This document shows positions 7,642 to 16,091 of a stretch of 64,000 bases of DNA, piece after piece. Under the pieces are notes generated by a model. It ran no database searches. It worked only from the letters and a program-made list of their open reading frames with translations, and had not been told where the DNA came from. The translations under genes and the position numbers were made by a program. Position 1 is the stretch's first letter. Each line of letters opens with the position of its first letter. The stretch comes from Sunxiuqinia sp963678245 (lineage in GTDB: Bacteria > Bacteroidota > Bacteroidia > Bacteroidales > Prolixibacteraceae): contig OZ223307.1 in the NCBI GenBank assembly GCA_965140765.1, positions 62,001 to 126,000 on the forward strand. Reading direction: 5' to 3'.

Positions 7642-10265
7642 TAAAATAGCGACATTTGGTTCTTATCATCTTCATCCTCATCCTTCTTTGGACGATTTAC
7701 CTCAAAAGGCACATCTTCCTCAGACTGTTCCTGATCTTCTTCTTGAGGTTTGTCATCCTCATCCTTGATAACAGGTTCAATCTCTTTTATGTTTTCAACT
7801 TCATAATTGGTCAGTCGCTTACCTCTTGCCTTGTACGATTTTATGCCAATAAACTCAGATACCTCAATGATTTCATTTTCGCGCGAAGCATTTTTTCCTC
7901 CAAATTCAATTTCCAACCGTGGGTAATGCACCCAAGTAATACTTACCAAACGACTATCAGGATTATCACCAATAAAACTAATGCGACGTCCCATTATCTC
8001 ATCAATCTCAAATCGCTTCACGTAATAAAATTCCTGATCGGCATCATAGTACACAACTGATAAAACCTTTTGACTATCAAACTTCTCAATCTGAAGTATA
8101 TCCGCGTCGAAGTGATTAGACAAGTCGAAATTATAAAGTTGATATTCTCCATTCTTATAGAGAACCAAAATCTTATCGTCACCCTGAAACTCTCCAAGAA
8201 ATTTACCCCTCGAATCTGAATTAAGTCGTAACACATCCGCATCGAACCAGATTTTTCGTCCACCAAGTGTTGAAACCCCCTTTTCTTTCAGGCTAATTTT
8301 ATGAACATCGTTCTTCGTAAGGATGTTGCCCATCGCCCCCCGGCCTTTAATCGCCAAGTCTCCAAAATCAACCTCAAAATTCAGTTTTTTAAGTCGAGCC
8401 TTATGCTTGAGAGTCACTTTCAATACCTCGGCCTCACCATTGGGGTTAGCGCTAAAATACCAGATCCGCGATCCTTTTGTACCTTTGGTCAAATCGTACT
8501 CTTTATCACGTGTCATTCCGGTAACAGCAAAGCGTTTCATATAGAAAGTTCCCTGCCGTCCATCTCGATAAACCACGTTGTAAATGGTTCGCTTGTCATT
8601 CTTTTTAAATACGGCAATATGTTGAATATTCTTTCCAACAAACGCCTTTTCAGACACCTTAGTAATAAGATAAGTTCCATCGCGCCGAAATACGATAACG
8701 TCATCAATATCCGAGCAATCGCATACATATTCTGCTTTTCGCAGGCTGATTCCAATAAATCCTTCCTCCCGATCAAAATAAAGCTTTTCATTCGCCACAA
8801 CCACCTTGCTAGCTACAATATTCTCGAAGCTCCGAATCTCCGTTTTTCGATCTTTGTCCTTTCCGTATTTTTCTTTGATGTGCTCAAAATATTCGATGGT
8901 AAACGAAACAATATTCTTTATCTTCTTATTAATCTCTTCAATCTCCTCTTCAATCGATTGAATATGACTATTCGCTTTATCCGTGTTGAATTTCAGAATA
9001 CGCGCCATGCGAATTTCCATCAATTTAAGGATATCCTCACGGGTAACTTCACGCATCAATTTTGGTTTCCAAGGCTCTAGCCGCTTATCGATATGATTAA
9101 CAGCTTCATCCATATTCTCAGACTGTTCAAATTCTTTGTCCTTGTAGATTCGTTCCTCGATAAAAATCTTCTCCAGCGATGCAAAATGCCACGCTTGCTC
9201 CAGCTCTCCTTTTCGGATCTCAAGTTCTAACTTCAACAAAAGTAAAGTCTGGTCTGTATTTTTTTTCAGAATATCACTAACTCCAATAAAAATTGGCTTG
9301 TCATTCTCAATCGTGCATGCATTGGGCGACACCGATACTTCGCAGTCAGTGAAAGCATATAATGCATCGATAGTTTTGTCGGACGAAATTCCAGGTCCTA
9401 AATGAACCTGTATTTCAACTTGATCTGAGGTATTATCATCAATTCGCTTAACCTTAATTTTACTTTTATCGTTGGCTTTTATAATTGAATCAATTAAAGT
9501 GGTCGTTGTTTTTCCAAAAGGAAGCTCTGTAATGGCCAACGTTCTATTATCAATCTTTTCAATTTTGGCGCGCACCTTAACTGCTCCACCGCGCAAACCA
9601 TCGTTGTATCTCGAAAAATCAGCAGATCCTCCTGTCGGAAAATCGGGGTACAATTCAAATTCTTCTTTTCTTAAGTAAGCAATTGAGGCATCAATTAATT
9701 CGTTGAAATTATGCGGAAGAATTTTCGACGCCAAGCCAACAGCAATACCTTCAACTCCCTGAGCCAACAGTAACGGGAACTTCACTGGCAGTGTAATTGG
9801 CTCTTTATTACGTCCATCGTAGGACAATTTCCAATTGGTTGTTTTTGGATTAAACGCCACCTCCAAAGCGAATTTTGACAGACGAGCTTCAATATACCGT
9901 GGAGCTGCAGAACCATCGCCGGTAAGGATATTTCCCCAGTTTCCCTGAGCATCAATCAGTAAATCTTTTTGTCCCAATTGTACCAATGCGTCTCCAATAG
10001 AAGCATCGCCATGCGGGTGATACTGCATGGTTTGTCCAATAATATTGGCTACTTTGTTGTATCGCCCATCATCCATTTCGCGCATGGCATGCAAAATCCT
10101 GCGCTGAACCGGTTTTAACCCGTCATTCACATAAGGGACAGCTCGTTCCAGAATCACATAAGAGGCATAATCAAGAAACCAATCTTGATACATACCCGAC
10201 AAATAGGTAATGCCATCACCCTGTTCAGCTTGTTGATTTTCTCTATCTTTTTCTTCTTCTGCCAC
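7641..10265 (-). CDS. parC: DNA topoisomerase IV subunit A
   Basis: An 874-residue type IIA topoisomerase A subunit that cuts and rejoins DNA during decatenation. The breakage-reunion domain starts with SGMYQDWFLDYASYVILERAVP and GLKPVQRRIL. The active-site tyrosine is Y124 in AAPRYIEARLS. A coiled-coil region (about 330-480) and a C-terminal beta-propeller-like domain (about 530-800) follow. The last about 60 residues are very acidic (EEDQEQSEEDVPFE, KKDEDEDDKN). A GyrA-box cannot be seen, which with the adjacent parE supports ParC rather than GyrA. The gene lies 50 bases after parE and overlaps aroK by one base. Confidence 0.92.
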   Translation of the reverse strand: MAEEEKDRENQQAEQGDGITYLSGMYQDWFLDYASYVILERAVPYVNDGLKPVQRRILHAMREMDDGRYNKVANIIGQTMQYHPHGDASIGDALVQLGQKDLLIDAQGNWGNILTGDGSAAPRYIEARLSKFALEVAFNPKTTNWKLSYDGRNKEPITLPVKFPLLLAQGVEGIAVGLASKILPHNFNELIDASIAYLRKEEFELYPDFPTGGSADFSRYNDGLRGGAVKVRAKIEKIDNRTLAITELPFGKTTTTLIDSIIKANDKSKIKVKRIDDNTSDQVEIQVHLGPGISSDKTIDALYAFTDCEVSVSPNACTIENDKPIFIGVSDILKKNTDQTLLLLKLELEIRKGELEQAWHFASLEKIFIEERIYKDKEFEQSENMDEAVNHIDKRLEPWKPKLMREVTREDILKLMEIRMARILKFNTDKANSHIQSIEEEIEEINKKIKNIVSFTIEYFEHIKEKYGKDKDRKTEIRSFENIVASKVVVANEKLYFDREEGFIGISLRKAEYVCDCSDIDDVIVFRRDGTYLITKVSEKAFVGKNIQHIAVFKKNDKRTIYNVVYRDGRQGTFYMKRFAVTGMTRDKEYDLTKGTKGSRIWYFSANPNGEAEVLKVTLKHKARLKKLNFEVDFGDLAIKGRGAMGNILTKNDVHKISLKEKGVSTLGGRKIWFDADVLRLNSDSRGKFLGEFQGDDKILVLYKNGEYQLYNFDLSNHFDADILQIEKFDSQKVLSVVYYDADQEFYYVKRFEIDEIMGRRISFIGDNPDSRLVSITWVHYPRLEIEFGGKNASRENEIIEVSEFIGIKSYKARGKRLTNYEVENIKEIEPVIKDEDDKPQEEDQEQSEEDVPFEVNRPKKDEDEDDKNQMSLF

Positions 10266-10315
10266 AACAATCTTATTATAAGTAAAACTTCTACTACTTC
10301 GAATTCGCTATCTAA

Positions 10316-12151
10316 CTAAGCCAACTCATCTTTCTCAACATAAAGATTTTCAATGATAAACTCTTGCCGATCTGGAGTATTCTTTCCCATATAAAAATCA
10401 AGCATTTGCGAAACTGATTCGTGCTTTTTCATTTGAACTGGCTCCAGTCGAATATCCGGGCCAATAAAATTTTTGAATTCGTCCGGAGAGATCTCCCCAA
10501 GTCCTTTGAATCTGGTAATTTCAGGCTTTGCTCCTACCTTTTGAATCGCTTTAAACCGTTCCTCCTCGTTATAGCAGTAAAATGTTTTTTTCTTATTTCG
10601 AACCCGAAACAACGGAGTTTGTAAAATAAATAAATGCCCTTTTTTCACTAGCTCAGGAAAAAACTGCAAAAAGAAAGTGATTAATAGTAAACGTATATGC
10701 ATTCCATCTACATCGGCATCGGTTGCAATAATCACCTGATTATATCGTAAGTCTTCCATGCTTTCCTCAATATTTAAGGCTGCCTGTAATAAATTGAACT
10801 CTTCATTTTCATACACCACCTTTTTGGTCAGGCCATAGGTATTCAATGGCTTTCCCTTCAAACTAAAAACCGCCTGTGTATTTACATCGCGTGATTTTGT
10901 GATCGACCCACTTGCTGAATCACCCTCAGTAATAAAAATAGAAGAGTCTTCTTTTTTATCACTTTTGGAATTGTAGTGAATACGGCAATCGCGCAATTTT
11001 TTATTGTGCAGACTAGCCTTTTTCGCCCTTTGTTTGGCTAACTTTTTTACTCCTGAAATAGCTTTTCGCTCCCGCTCTGACTCTTGAATACGTTTTAGTA
11101 GAACCTCAGCAACTTCTTGGTTTTTGTGCAAGTAATTATCCAGTTCTTTCTGAATAAAAGTAACTACATGATGCCGAACTGAGGGACCTTCGGGACCAAT
11201 ATCCTTCGATCCGAGCTTTGTCTTAGTCTGCGACTCAAAGACCGGCTCTTCAACCTTAATGCTGATTGCTGCAATTATTGACGCCCGGATATCTGATGGA
11301 TCAAAATCTTTTCTATAAAAATCACGAATTGTTTTGACAATAGCTTCGCGAAAAGCCAACAAATGCGTTCCTCCTTGCGAAGTGTGCTGTCCATTTACAA
11401 ACGAATAATAATCTTCTCCATATTGGTTTCCGTGTGTTATGGCAGCTTCAATATCTTCTCCTTTTAAGTGTATGACCGGGTAGAGTGACCCCGAATCAAG
11501 GTTTTCTTCCAGCAGGTCTTTCAGCCCATTTCTCGACTGAAAGCGTTCACCATTGTAATAGATCGACAAACCCGCATTCAGGAAAGAATAATTCTTCATC
11601 ATATTTACCACATAGTCTTTGTGGTAACGGTATGACTTAAAAATATCGATATCGGGTACAAATTCAACTTGTGTTCCGTTAGGCTCATCGGTGCTACCCA
11701 AATCCTTTTCCTCAACGACTTTCCCCTGCGAAAAGATAATTTCTTTCAACTGCCCTTCACGAAAAGCTCTAATTGTAAACTCGGATGATAACGCATTGAC
11801 AGCCTTAATACCAACTCCATTCAGCCCGACTGACTTTTTGAATACTTTAGAATCATATTTTGCTCCGGTATTCATCTTTGAAGCAACATCCAAGAGCTTA
11901 CCAAGAGGAATACCCCTTCCAAAATCACGAACACTTACGAGTTCATTTGAAACTCGCACTTCAATTTTTTTCCCATAGCCCATCATGAACTCATCAATTG
12001 AATTGTCCATGACCTCTTTTAAAAGGACATAAATTCCATCATCAGAGGCAGTTCCATCTCCAAGTTTCCCGATATACATTCCGGGGCGCTTCCGGATGTG
12101 TTCCTGCCAATCAAGTGTTCTTATCGAACCTTCATCGTAATTAGGAGTCAT
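10316..12151 (-). CDS. parE: DNA topoisomerase IV subunit B
   Basis: A 611-residue ATPase subunit. The GHKL ATP-binding domain is N-terminal (HIRKRPGMYIG, KEVMDNSIDEF, DFGRGIPLGKL, GLNGVGIKAVNALS). The transducer has the QTKTKLGS loop. The TOPRIM domain shows FITEGDSASGS (metal glutamate E409) and IIATDADVDGMHI, and the C-terminal KGLGEISPDEF motif is present. The length is near the short end of ParE/GyrB and there is no GyrB insert. Followed by parC on the same strand, so the two subunits are made together. The upstream 250-base spacer holds a predicted -7 box. Confidence 0.93.
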   Translation of the reverse strand: MTPNYDEGSIRTLDWQEHIRKRPGMYIGKLGDGTASDDGIYVLLKEVMDNSIDEFMMGYGKKIEVRVSNELVSVRDFGRGIPLGKLLDVASKMNTGAKYDSKVFKKSVGLNGVGIKAVNALSSEFTIRAFREGQLKEIIFSQGKVVEEKDLGSTDEPNGTQVEFVPDIDIFKSYRYHKDYVVNMMKNYSFLNAGLSIYYNGERFQSRNGLKDLLEENLDSGSLYPVIHLKGEDIEAAITHGNQYGEDYYSFVNGQHTSQGGTHLLAFREAIVKTIRDFYRKDFDPSDIRASIIAAISIKVEEPVFESQTKTKLGSKDIGPEGPSVRHHVVTFIQKELDNYLHKNQEVAEVLLKRIQESERERKAISGVKKLAKQRAKKASLHNKKLRDCRIHYNSKSDKKEDSSIFITEGDSASGSITKSRDVNTQAVFSLKGKPLNTYGLTKKVVYENEEFNLLQAALNIEESMEDLRYNQVIIATDADVDGMHIRLLLITFFLQFFPELVKKGHLFILQTPLFRVRNKKKTFYCYNEEERFKAIQKVGAKPEITRFKGLGEISPDEFKNFIGPDIRLEPVQMKKHESVSQMLDFYMGKNTPDRQEFIIENLYVEKDELA

Positions 12152-12161
12152 ACTTATAGCA

Positions 12162-12177
12162 ATTTGTCACAAATATA
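12162..12177 (-). promoter_or_regulatory. Putative parE promoter box overlapped by a small palindrome
   Basis: On the minus strand TATATTTG (12177-12170) matches TAnnTTTG, 18 bases before the parE ATG. The perfect palindrome ATTTGT-C-ACAAAT (12162-12174) overlaps the box. No -33 element is evident. A binding protein here would block initiation; which one is unknown. Confidence 0.4.
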
Positions 12178-12349
12178 AAGAAAACAAAACACCCTCAGAT
12201 TTCCACCATTTTGTCAATAATTAATGGCGAACGGTTGAAAACTTCCTTGAAATATGAAGTAAGACAAAAATAGCTTTTAAAGTGATTGTTTGAAAAAAAA
12301 GCAACATGTGAAATACAAATTATAATCGCTCCAAATTACAAATTGGCGT

Positions 12350-12379
12350 AAAAAAAAGCCATTGATTAAATCAACGGCT
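12350..12379 (-). terminator. Intrinsic terminator after dps
   Basis: On the minus strand a 10-bp stem (12370-12379 with 12357-12366, one G-T pair, 3-base loop) is followed by a T-run (12356-12350), 22 bases after the dps stop. Confidence 0.8.
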
Positions 12380-12401
12380 TAGCGTACTATTTTATGTTTT
12401 A

Positions 12402-12893
12402 TTATTTTTCTTCGAGCCACGACGTAAACATCCAATAGTATTTTTCGGTCTGTTTTACCATCGAGTTGACCAGGTCGATTGTTGAAACGTCACCAATATC
12501 GTTGGCTGTTTCCAAAACATTGATCATTTGCGAAAGCAAAATTTCAAAATCGGATAAAAGATGATCGACCATTTCATCAGGACTCTGGATTCCTTCCGGT
12601 TCTTTTATTTTTGAATTATTCAGGTACTCCTGAAGGGTAGCAGTTGGAAATGCACCAAATACGCGCACCCGCTCTGCCAAATCATCGATATTAACTTTTG
12701 AAAAGTTATAGAGTTCCTCAAATTTCTCGTGCAAATCAAAAAAATCTTTACCGGTGACATTCCAGTGAAAGTTCCTTAATTTCTGATAGTGTACATGATA
12801 ACTTGATATTAGTATATTTACTTGATCAATTAATTCTGAGGTATCTTTTTTGTTGAATCCTAATCTTACAAATGTTTTTTCTTTAGTTTTCAT
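12402..12893 (-). CDS. dps: Dps-like DNA-binding ferritin
   Basis: A 163-residue four-helix ferritin-like protein. The ferroxidase-site signature of Dps is seen: NFHWNVTGKDFFDLHEKFEELY (His and Asp/Glu ligands) followed by the partner helix NIDDLAERVRVFGAFP. Dps dodecamers oxidise and store iron with hydrogen peroxide and protect DNA. The lysine-bearing N-terminus (MKTKEKTFVRLGFNKKD) could contact DNA. It lies 35 bases after the universal stress protein gene on the same strand, ends at a strong terminator, and closes the stress cluster 12.4-15.0 kb. Confidence 0.93.
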   Translation of the reverse strand: MKTKEKTFVRLGFNKKDTSELIDQVNILISSYHVHYQKLRNFHWNVTGKDFFDLHEKFEELYNFSKVNIDDLAERVRVFGAFPTATLQEYLNNSKIKEPEGIQSPDEMVDHLLSDFEILLSQMINVLETANDIGDVSTIDLVNSMVKQTEKYYWMFTSWLEEK

Positions 12894-12928
12894 GGTAATA
12901 TATATTGTTTTTAATTTTGAATAAATAA

Positions 12929-13804
12929 TTATTTAAAGTTGGACTCATGATAAACCAATACAGGTTTATTGAAATGAGTAACAACATAATGGGTTTCTGA
13001 AGATGAGAATAAATCTTCAAAAAAGCCTTTCTCCTCTTTCATAATAACCAAAACATCCGGCTCATTCTCTTCCAGGTGTTTTTGTAAGCCTTTGCTCACA
13101 TCTTTCTCGTGCGAATGAACGAAACTCGGACTAAAGTTTTTAATACTGCCTTTTGCCATATCCTTAAATCCTTTCCATTTAAGAATAGAATCAAAATCAG
13201 TCGTTTCCATATTGTGGAAAATAGTGAGATTTTTATTCTCGCTTCCTTCGACCATGTCAGATAAATGACGCATAGCTTTCAGGTCTTCAGCATGCAGTGC
13301 CGTTGCATATAGAAAGTTACTCATACTGAAAGTAGACGTGTCATCCGGCACAATAATGACCGGGCAGTCAACTTTTTCGATGATGTTTGGATAGCTGATT
13401 GCTCCCGTTACAAAGCCCGAATAACTATTGTAGTTACTCATAAGCAAAATAACGTCCTTCTCTTTTTCAATGGTGTCATTAACAACCATCAACCGACTTA
13501 TTTCTGCGACTTCTATTTCATACGGAACACTTTGTGGTATCTTCTTTAACAAGTCTGCCACCGTCTTTTTCATCTCTGCTTCAGCTGCTTCATAATCTAC
13601 ACGGAACTGAGCTTCCGAGATCGCAACATTCGGTTGATAGTCTGGGGTGGCTACGCCAACAAACTCTCCACTTCTCATCCAGCCGAAATCTAGGACATAA
13701 ACGATTTTTAGTTTTCGTTTTAATTGGTTACTCAATGCAAACCCTGATGTGATAAGGGTCTCCATATTTTTCAGCGTGTCTAATAGTAATAAATTTGTTT
13801 TCAT
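12929..13804 (-). CDS. Universal stress protein (two UspA-like domains)
   Basis: The product has 291 residues, consistent with two tandem Usp domains (about 1-152 and 153-290). The first has LLLLDTLKNMETLITSGFAL, a long helix with EAEMKKTV, and ends in VDCPVIIVPDD. The second ends in FNKPVLVYHES, the equivalent strand. Classic ATP-binding GxxGS loops are not clear in either half, so nucleotide binding is uncertain. Usp proteins accumulate in stationary phase and under stress, and the neighbours (Dps, YtxH, holin-like) fit that. Start ATG at 13804 gives the conserved first strand at the N-terminus. Confidence 0.8.
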   Translation of the reverse strand: MKTNLLLLDTLKNMETLITSGFALSNQLKRKLKIVYVLDFGWMRSGEFVGVATPDYQPNVAISEAQFRVDYEAAEAEMKKTVADLLKKIPQSVPYEIEVAEISRLMVVNDTIEKEKDVILLMSNYNSYSGFVTGAISYPNIIEKVDCPVIIVPDDTSTFSMSNFLYATALHAEDLKAMRHLSDMVEGSENKNLTIFHNMETTDFDSILKWKGFKDMAKGSIKNFSPSFVHSHEKDVSKGLQKHLEENEPDVLVIMKEEKGFFEDLFSSSETHYVVTHFNKPVLVYHESNFK

Positions 13805-13864
13805 GGCTTTTCTATCTTTCCACCCAAAATCAGCAGATACCTTTAATGGGCTTTGTCATTTTTT

Positions 13865-14101
13865 TCAAGAAGAATCTAATACTTGTTCCTTCTCTTTTTG
13901 TTTTCGGTTTTTTCTTTTTTGCAGAAATAAACCAAGAACGATTTTCATACCCGTTTCAAACGCCATATTTCGCACGTACTTTTTAAAGGTATGAACCGTT
14001 AAGTTCGATTGATCTTTCAATTCGTCTTCCAAATAGCGAATCTTGTATTTTACTTTTTGGCGCTCTAACCGCAACTCCCCCATGTTTCTTATCTCTCTCA
14101 T
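13865..14101 (-). CDS. Small basic hypothetical protein (78 aa)
   Basis: Not recognised. The N-terminal half is predicted helical and charged (LRLERQKVKYKIRYLEDELKDQ), suitable for a coiled coil. A short hydrophobic patch (MKIVLGLFL, about 52-60) precedes a strongly basic tail (QKRKNRKQKEKEQ). The start overlaps the stop of the holin-like gene by four bases (ATGA), good evidence that it is translated. It probably acts with its membrane-protein neighbours, but no function can be given. Confidence 0.7.
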   Translation of the reverse strand: MREIRNMGELRLERQKVKYKIRYLEDELKDQSNLTVHTFKKYVRNMAFETGMKIVLGLFLQKRKNRKQKEKEQVLDSS

Positions 14102-14472
14102 AATTTGACCTCCTCTTCCTCGTCATCTTCGTCAAAAAACATAGATGAGTACTTCCTCAATACAATAGTCGTAAGCAGCTTGTTTTTTAGCAATGCAAAT
14201 AAAACAGTGAGAACAACCAATACTCCAATAGCAAGCAATAAACCCGTCAGATAATCTTGGTAGGTTTGCCCGTACCATACGACAAGAGCAGCGAGGCCAA
14301 AAAACAAGATCAACGCGCCGCCTAGCGAAAGAATAAAATTACCGAGTAAGTAAGTTGTTACTCCGGTTGCCCTATTTAGAACTGTTAGCTTAACTAAATC
14401 GATTCTAGCTTGCACATATCTCTTTGATACGTCACTCAGTTCATTAAAATTATCTGATAGGTTTTTACTCAT
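14098..14472 (-). CDS. Holin-like membrane protein (Phage_holin_3_6 type)
   Basis: A 124-residue inner-membrane protein with an amphipathic N-terminal helix (NELSDVSKRYVQARIDLVKLTVL), two hydrophobic segments (about 38-65 and 75-100, GGALILFFGLAALVVW and LLLAIGVLVVLTVLFALL) and an acidic tail (FDEDDEEEEVKL). Proteins of this family resemble phage holins by name but are chromosomal and often sit with YtxH and stress genes; no prophage is present here. Likely role in the envelope under stress; mechanism unknown. Confidence 0.8.
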   Translation of the reverse strand: MSKNLSDNFNELSDVSKRYVQARIDLVKLTVLNRATGVTTYLLGNFILSLGGALILFFGLAALVVWYGQTYQDYLTGLLLAIGVLVVLTVLFALLKNKLLTTIVLRKYSSMFFDEDDEEEEVKL

Positions 14473-14497
14473 AAATTAACAGGTTTCGAAAGTTCAG

Positions 14498-14776
14498 TTA
14501 TTTCCCGGCTGTTGAGGTTTTGGCTTCTTTTTTAATCTTCTCTTCGACATCGTTTGTCCGCTCTTTTACCTGATCAATCATTTCACTAACCTGGTCTTTC
14601 AAGCTGTCAACTTTCTCACCGATAGTATCTGTGACATCTTCCGAAACTCTTTTTACACTTTTTTGAATTTTTTTTCTTGTTTTATCACCTCTTTCTGGTG
14701 CAAATAAAACTCCAACTAAGGCGCCTGTTGCGGCACCTGCTACAAACCCTAAAAGGGCACTTGTTCCTTTACTCAT
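14498..14776 (-). CDS. YtxH domain protein
   Basis: The 92 residues start with one glycine/alanine-rich membrane helix (LLGFVAGAATGALVGVLFAP, about 8-27). The motif APERGDKTRKKI typical of YtxH follows, then a long charged helix (DSLKDQVSEMIDQVKERTNDVEEKIKK). YtxH proteins are general-stress membrane proteins of unknown mechanism in many bacteria. It lies upstream of the holin-like gene by 25 bases and downstream of a 60-residue reading frame by 43. Confidence 0.88.
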   Translation of the reverse strand: MSKGTSALLGFVAGAATGALVGVLFAPERGDKTRKKIQKSVKRVSEDVTDTIGEKVDSLKDQVSEMIDQVKERTNDVEEKIKKEAKTSTAGK

Positions 14777-14819
14777 GATATTTGATTTTTATGATTAATA
14801 CTTTAATTATGAATGTATA

Positions 14820-15002
14820 TTAAATGGACGTTTTTATTTTTTCAGACGTCCTCGTACTTCTTGTATTGTCAAGTGTTGTTGTCATCCTCTCGGATGTCAA
14901 TGGCCGATCAGCACTTCGGATTGTATTTAATACTCTTGCTTTATACTCATCAGAATCTTGGTATAGCTTTATATTATCAATTCTCTTCTTTAAACTTTTC
15001 AT
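14820..15002 (-). CDS. Possible small protein at the head of the stress cluster (60 aa)
   Basis: A 60-codon frame with an ATG start (MKSLKKRIDNIKLYQDSDEY...) in line with the following YtxH gene. The product would be charged, mostly helical and rich in Ser/Thr/Arg at the end. I do not recognise it. Support is limited to its strand, position and plausible composition; a non-coding leader is the alternative. A sigma54-like sequence lies 34 bases upstream. Confidence 0.4.
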   Translation of the reverse strand: MKSLKKRIDNIKLYQDSDEYKARVLNTIRSADRPLTSERMTTTLDNTRSTRTSEKIKTSI

Positions 15003-15035
15003 GCCTTCAATTATCTAACGTTTGTTTCTATTACT

Positions 15036-15051
15036 GAAAAAAGCGTTCCAA
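15036..15051 (-). promoter_or_regulatory. Weak sigma54-like promoter candidate
   Basis: On the minus strand TTGGAACG-CTTT-TTTC resembles TTGGCACG-N4-TTGC. The -24 GG is present, but the -12 GC is TC, a serious mismatch. It lies 34 bases before the 60-aa frame of the stress cluster, and a sigma54 activator gene is nearby. Treat as a hypothesis. Confidence 0.25.
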
Positions 15052-15148
15052 AAAAGGACATCCCCGTCAAAACGCCCACAATCAACTCCTTTTCAAGACA
15101 ATACACAAACTTGACCATATTGCAAAAAAAACATGCAGTGGAGCTTGT

Positions 15149-15163
15149 TCTACAAATTGTAGA
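15149..15163. promoter_or_regulatory. Perfect 7-base-arm palindrome, possible activator site
   Basis: TCTACAA-A-TTGTAGA, centred about 105 bases upstream of the sigma54-like -24 box on the minus strand. Enhancer-binding proteins usually bind dyads 80-200 bases upstream of their promoters. Binding by the regulator encoded at 16.1-17.5 kb is inference. Confidence 0.35.
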
Positions 15164-15581
15164 GATTACTTAACAGACTTCAAACACTGGGTTTTCAGAG
15201 GAAAATTGCATTCAAATCCGATGGGAGGGAATCGCACAAAAAAGCAGGTTGACGAAAGGCTGAATTAAATAGACCGATATACCGTAAATTCAATTCGGAA
15301 AATGAAAAGTAGATAAAAAAGTTAGTGGGGGACATTCGATCGAACAAACCAAGTAGATCAGAAAATAAAACCAATGAACTACAAACTCCTCATATCACTT
15401 ATCTGACAGCAGATTCAAACAACAAATACTCCCACTGCTTGAACAACTCATTTGATCGCAATAAAACTTCTCAGCGACACAAGAATAAGCCTGCTCAAAA
15501 AAAGGTTTCAAACACAAAAAAAATATATTCACTTAAATCCAACTATTTGAAACTGGGAAAGTGTGCAACAAAGTCTACATT

Positions 15582-16016
15582 TCAATGAGGGGAATTGTCC
15601 ACATCATTACCGGAAATAAGCAACTCCAACAAATCAACAGGAATCGGTTTTTCCAAGTAGGCACTAACAAATGGGTATTGCATAGCCAAATCCCGCTTTT
15701 TCTTACTTGCAGAACTGGATAGAATAAACACTTCCGGCGCTTCCATTTTACCCAAGATCTGTTCTATACTATCCAAAAAACTGGCTGCGTTCATATCCTT
15801 GAATTGAATATCAACCAAAATATAATCAGGAAATTGATCGGTTAACCGATCTTGCTTAAGCCCTTGCAGATAGTTTAGTAAACCGGCAGCTTTTTTAAAG
15901 TACTGTACTTGATTCTCGATGGTTTCCTTTCTCAATCGCCCTTCTTCAACACGAAATAAATCGGACGATCCGTCTACTATTGCAATTTTCTTTAGTTCAT
16001 TTGATTTTCGTATCAT
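15582..16016 (-). CDS. Receiver-domain-only response regulator, degenerate acidic pocket
   Basis: The 144-residue product is one receiver domain. The phospho-acceptor strand is DYILVDIQFKDM, the T/S strand VFILSSSA, and the conserved lysine lies in YLEKPIP. The first strand is KIAIVDGSSD, with one Asp where typical receivers have two adjacent acidic residues, so metal binding may be altered. An insert between strand 1 and helix 1 (VEEGRLRKETIENQVQYFKK) is unusual. ATG 16016 is chosen because AGGGGG lies just before it; a GTG at 16031 would be inside that sequence. It is downstream of the NtrC-type regulator and kinase on the same strand, so it may be a phosphate sink or connector for that system. 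Confidence 0.75.
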   Translation of the reverse strand: MIRKSNELKKIAIVDGSSDLFRVEEGRLRKETIENQVQYFKKAAGLLNYLQGLKQDRLTDQFPDYILVDIQFKDMNAASFLDSIEQILGKMEAPEVFILSSSASKKKRDLAMQYPFVSAYLEKPIPVDLLELLISGNDVDNSPH

Positions 16017-16091
16017 ACTAGTCCCCCTCACTGGTTACAAGCCCTGTAATTCAAATGCTCCAATATTCATTCCATTAATCAAACGAACAAA

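Larger units (their letters stand above)
15003..15581. other. Long intergenic region upstream of the stress cluster
   Basis: About 580 bases without a convincing gene. On the minus strand it contains a sigma54-like element (15036-15051) and, about 105 bases further upstream, a perfect palindrome TCTACAA-A-TTGTAGA (15149-15163). A plus-strand frame at 15325-15588 has low-complexity, Asn/Lys/Ser-rich translation and is not believed. Confidence 0.5.

Noticed and set aside
8301..9080. Plus-strand reading frame of 259 codons
   Set aside because: It is entirely antisense to parC, has no family features and a skewed composition.
14098..14776. Prophage remnant suggested by the holin-like and YtxH genes
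   Set aside because: No other phage genes, integrase or attachment repeats; these families are chromosomal stress proteins in many bacteria.
15325..15588. Plus-strand frame of 87 codons in the long intergenic region
   Set aside because: Low-complexity Asn/Lys/Ser-rich translation from AT-rich DNA, non-ATG start, and overlap with the end of the receiver gene.
16035..16049. TTACA-AGCCC-TGTAA as a second copy of the possible activator site at 15149
   Set aside because: Arm sequence and spacing differ (TACA to TGTA is 5 bases apart against 3), so it is not the same motif.
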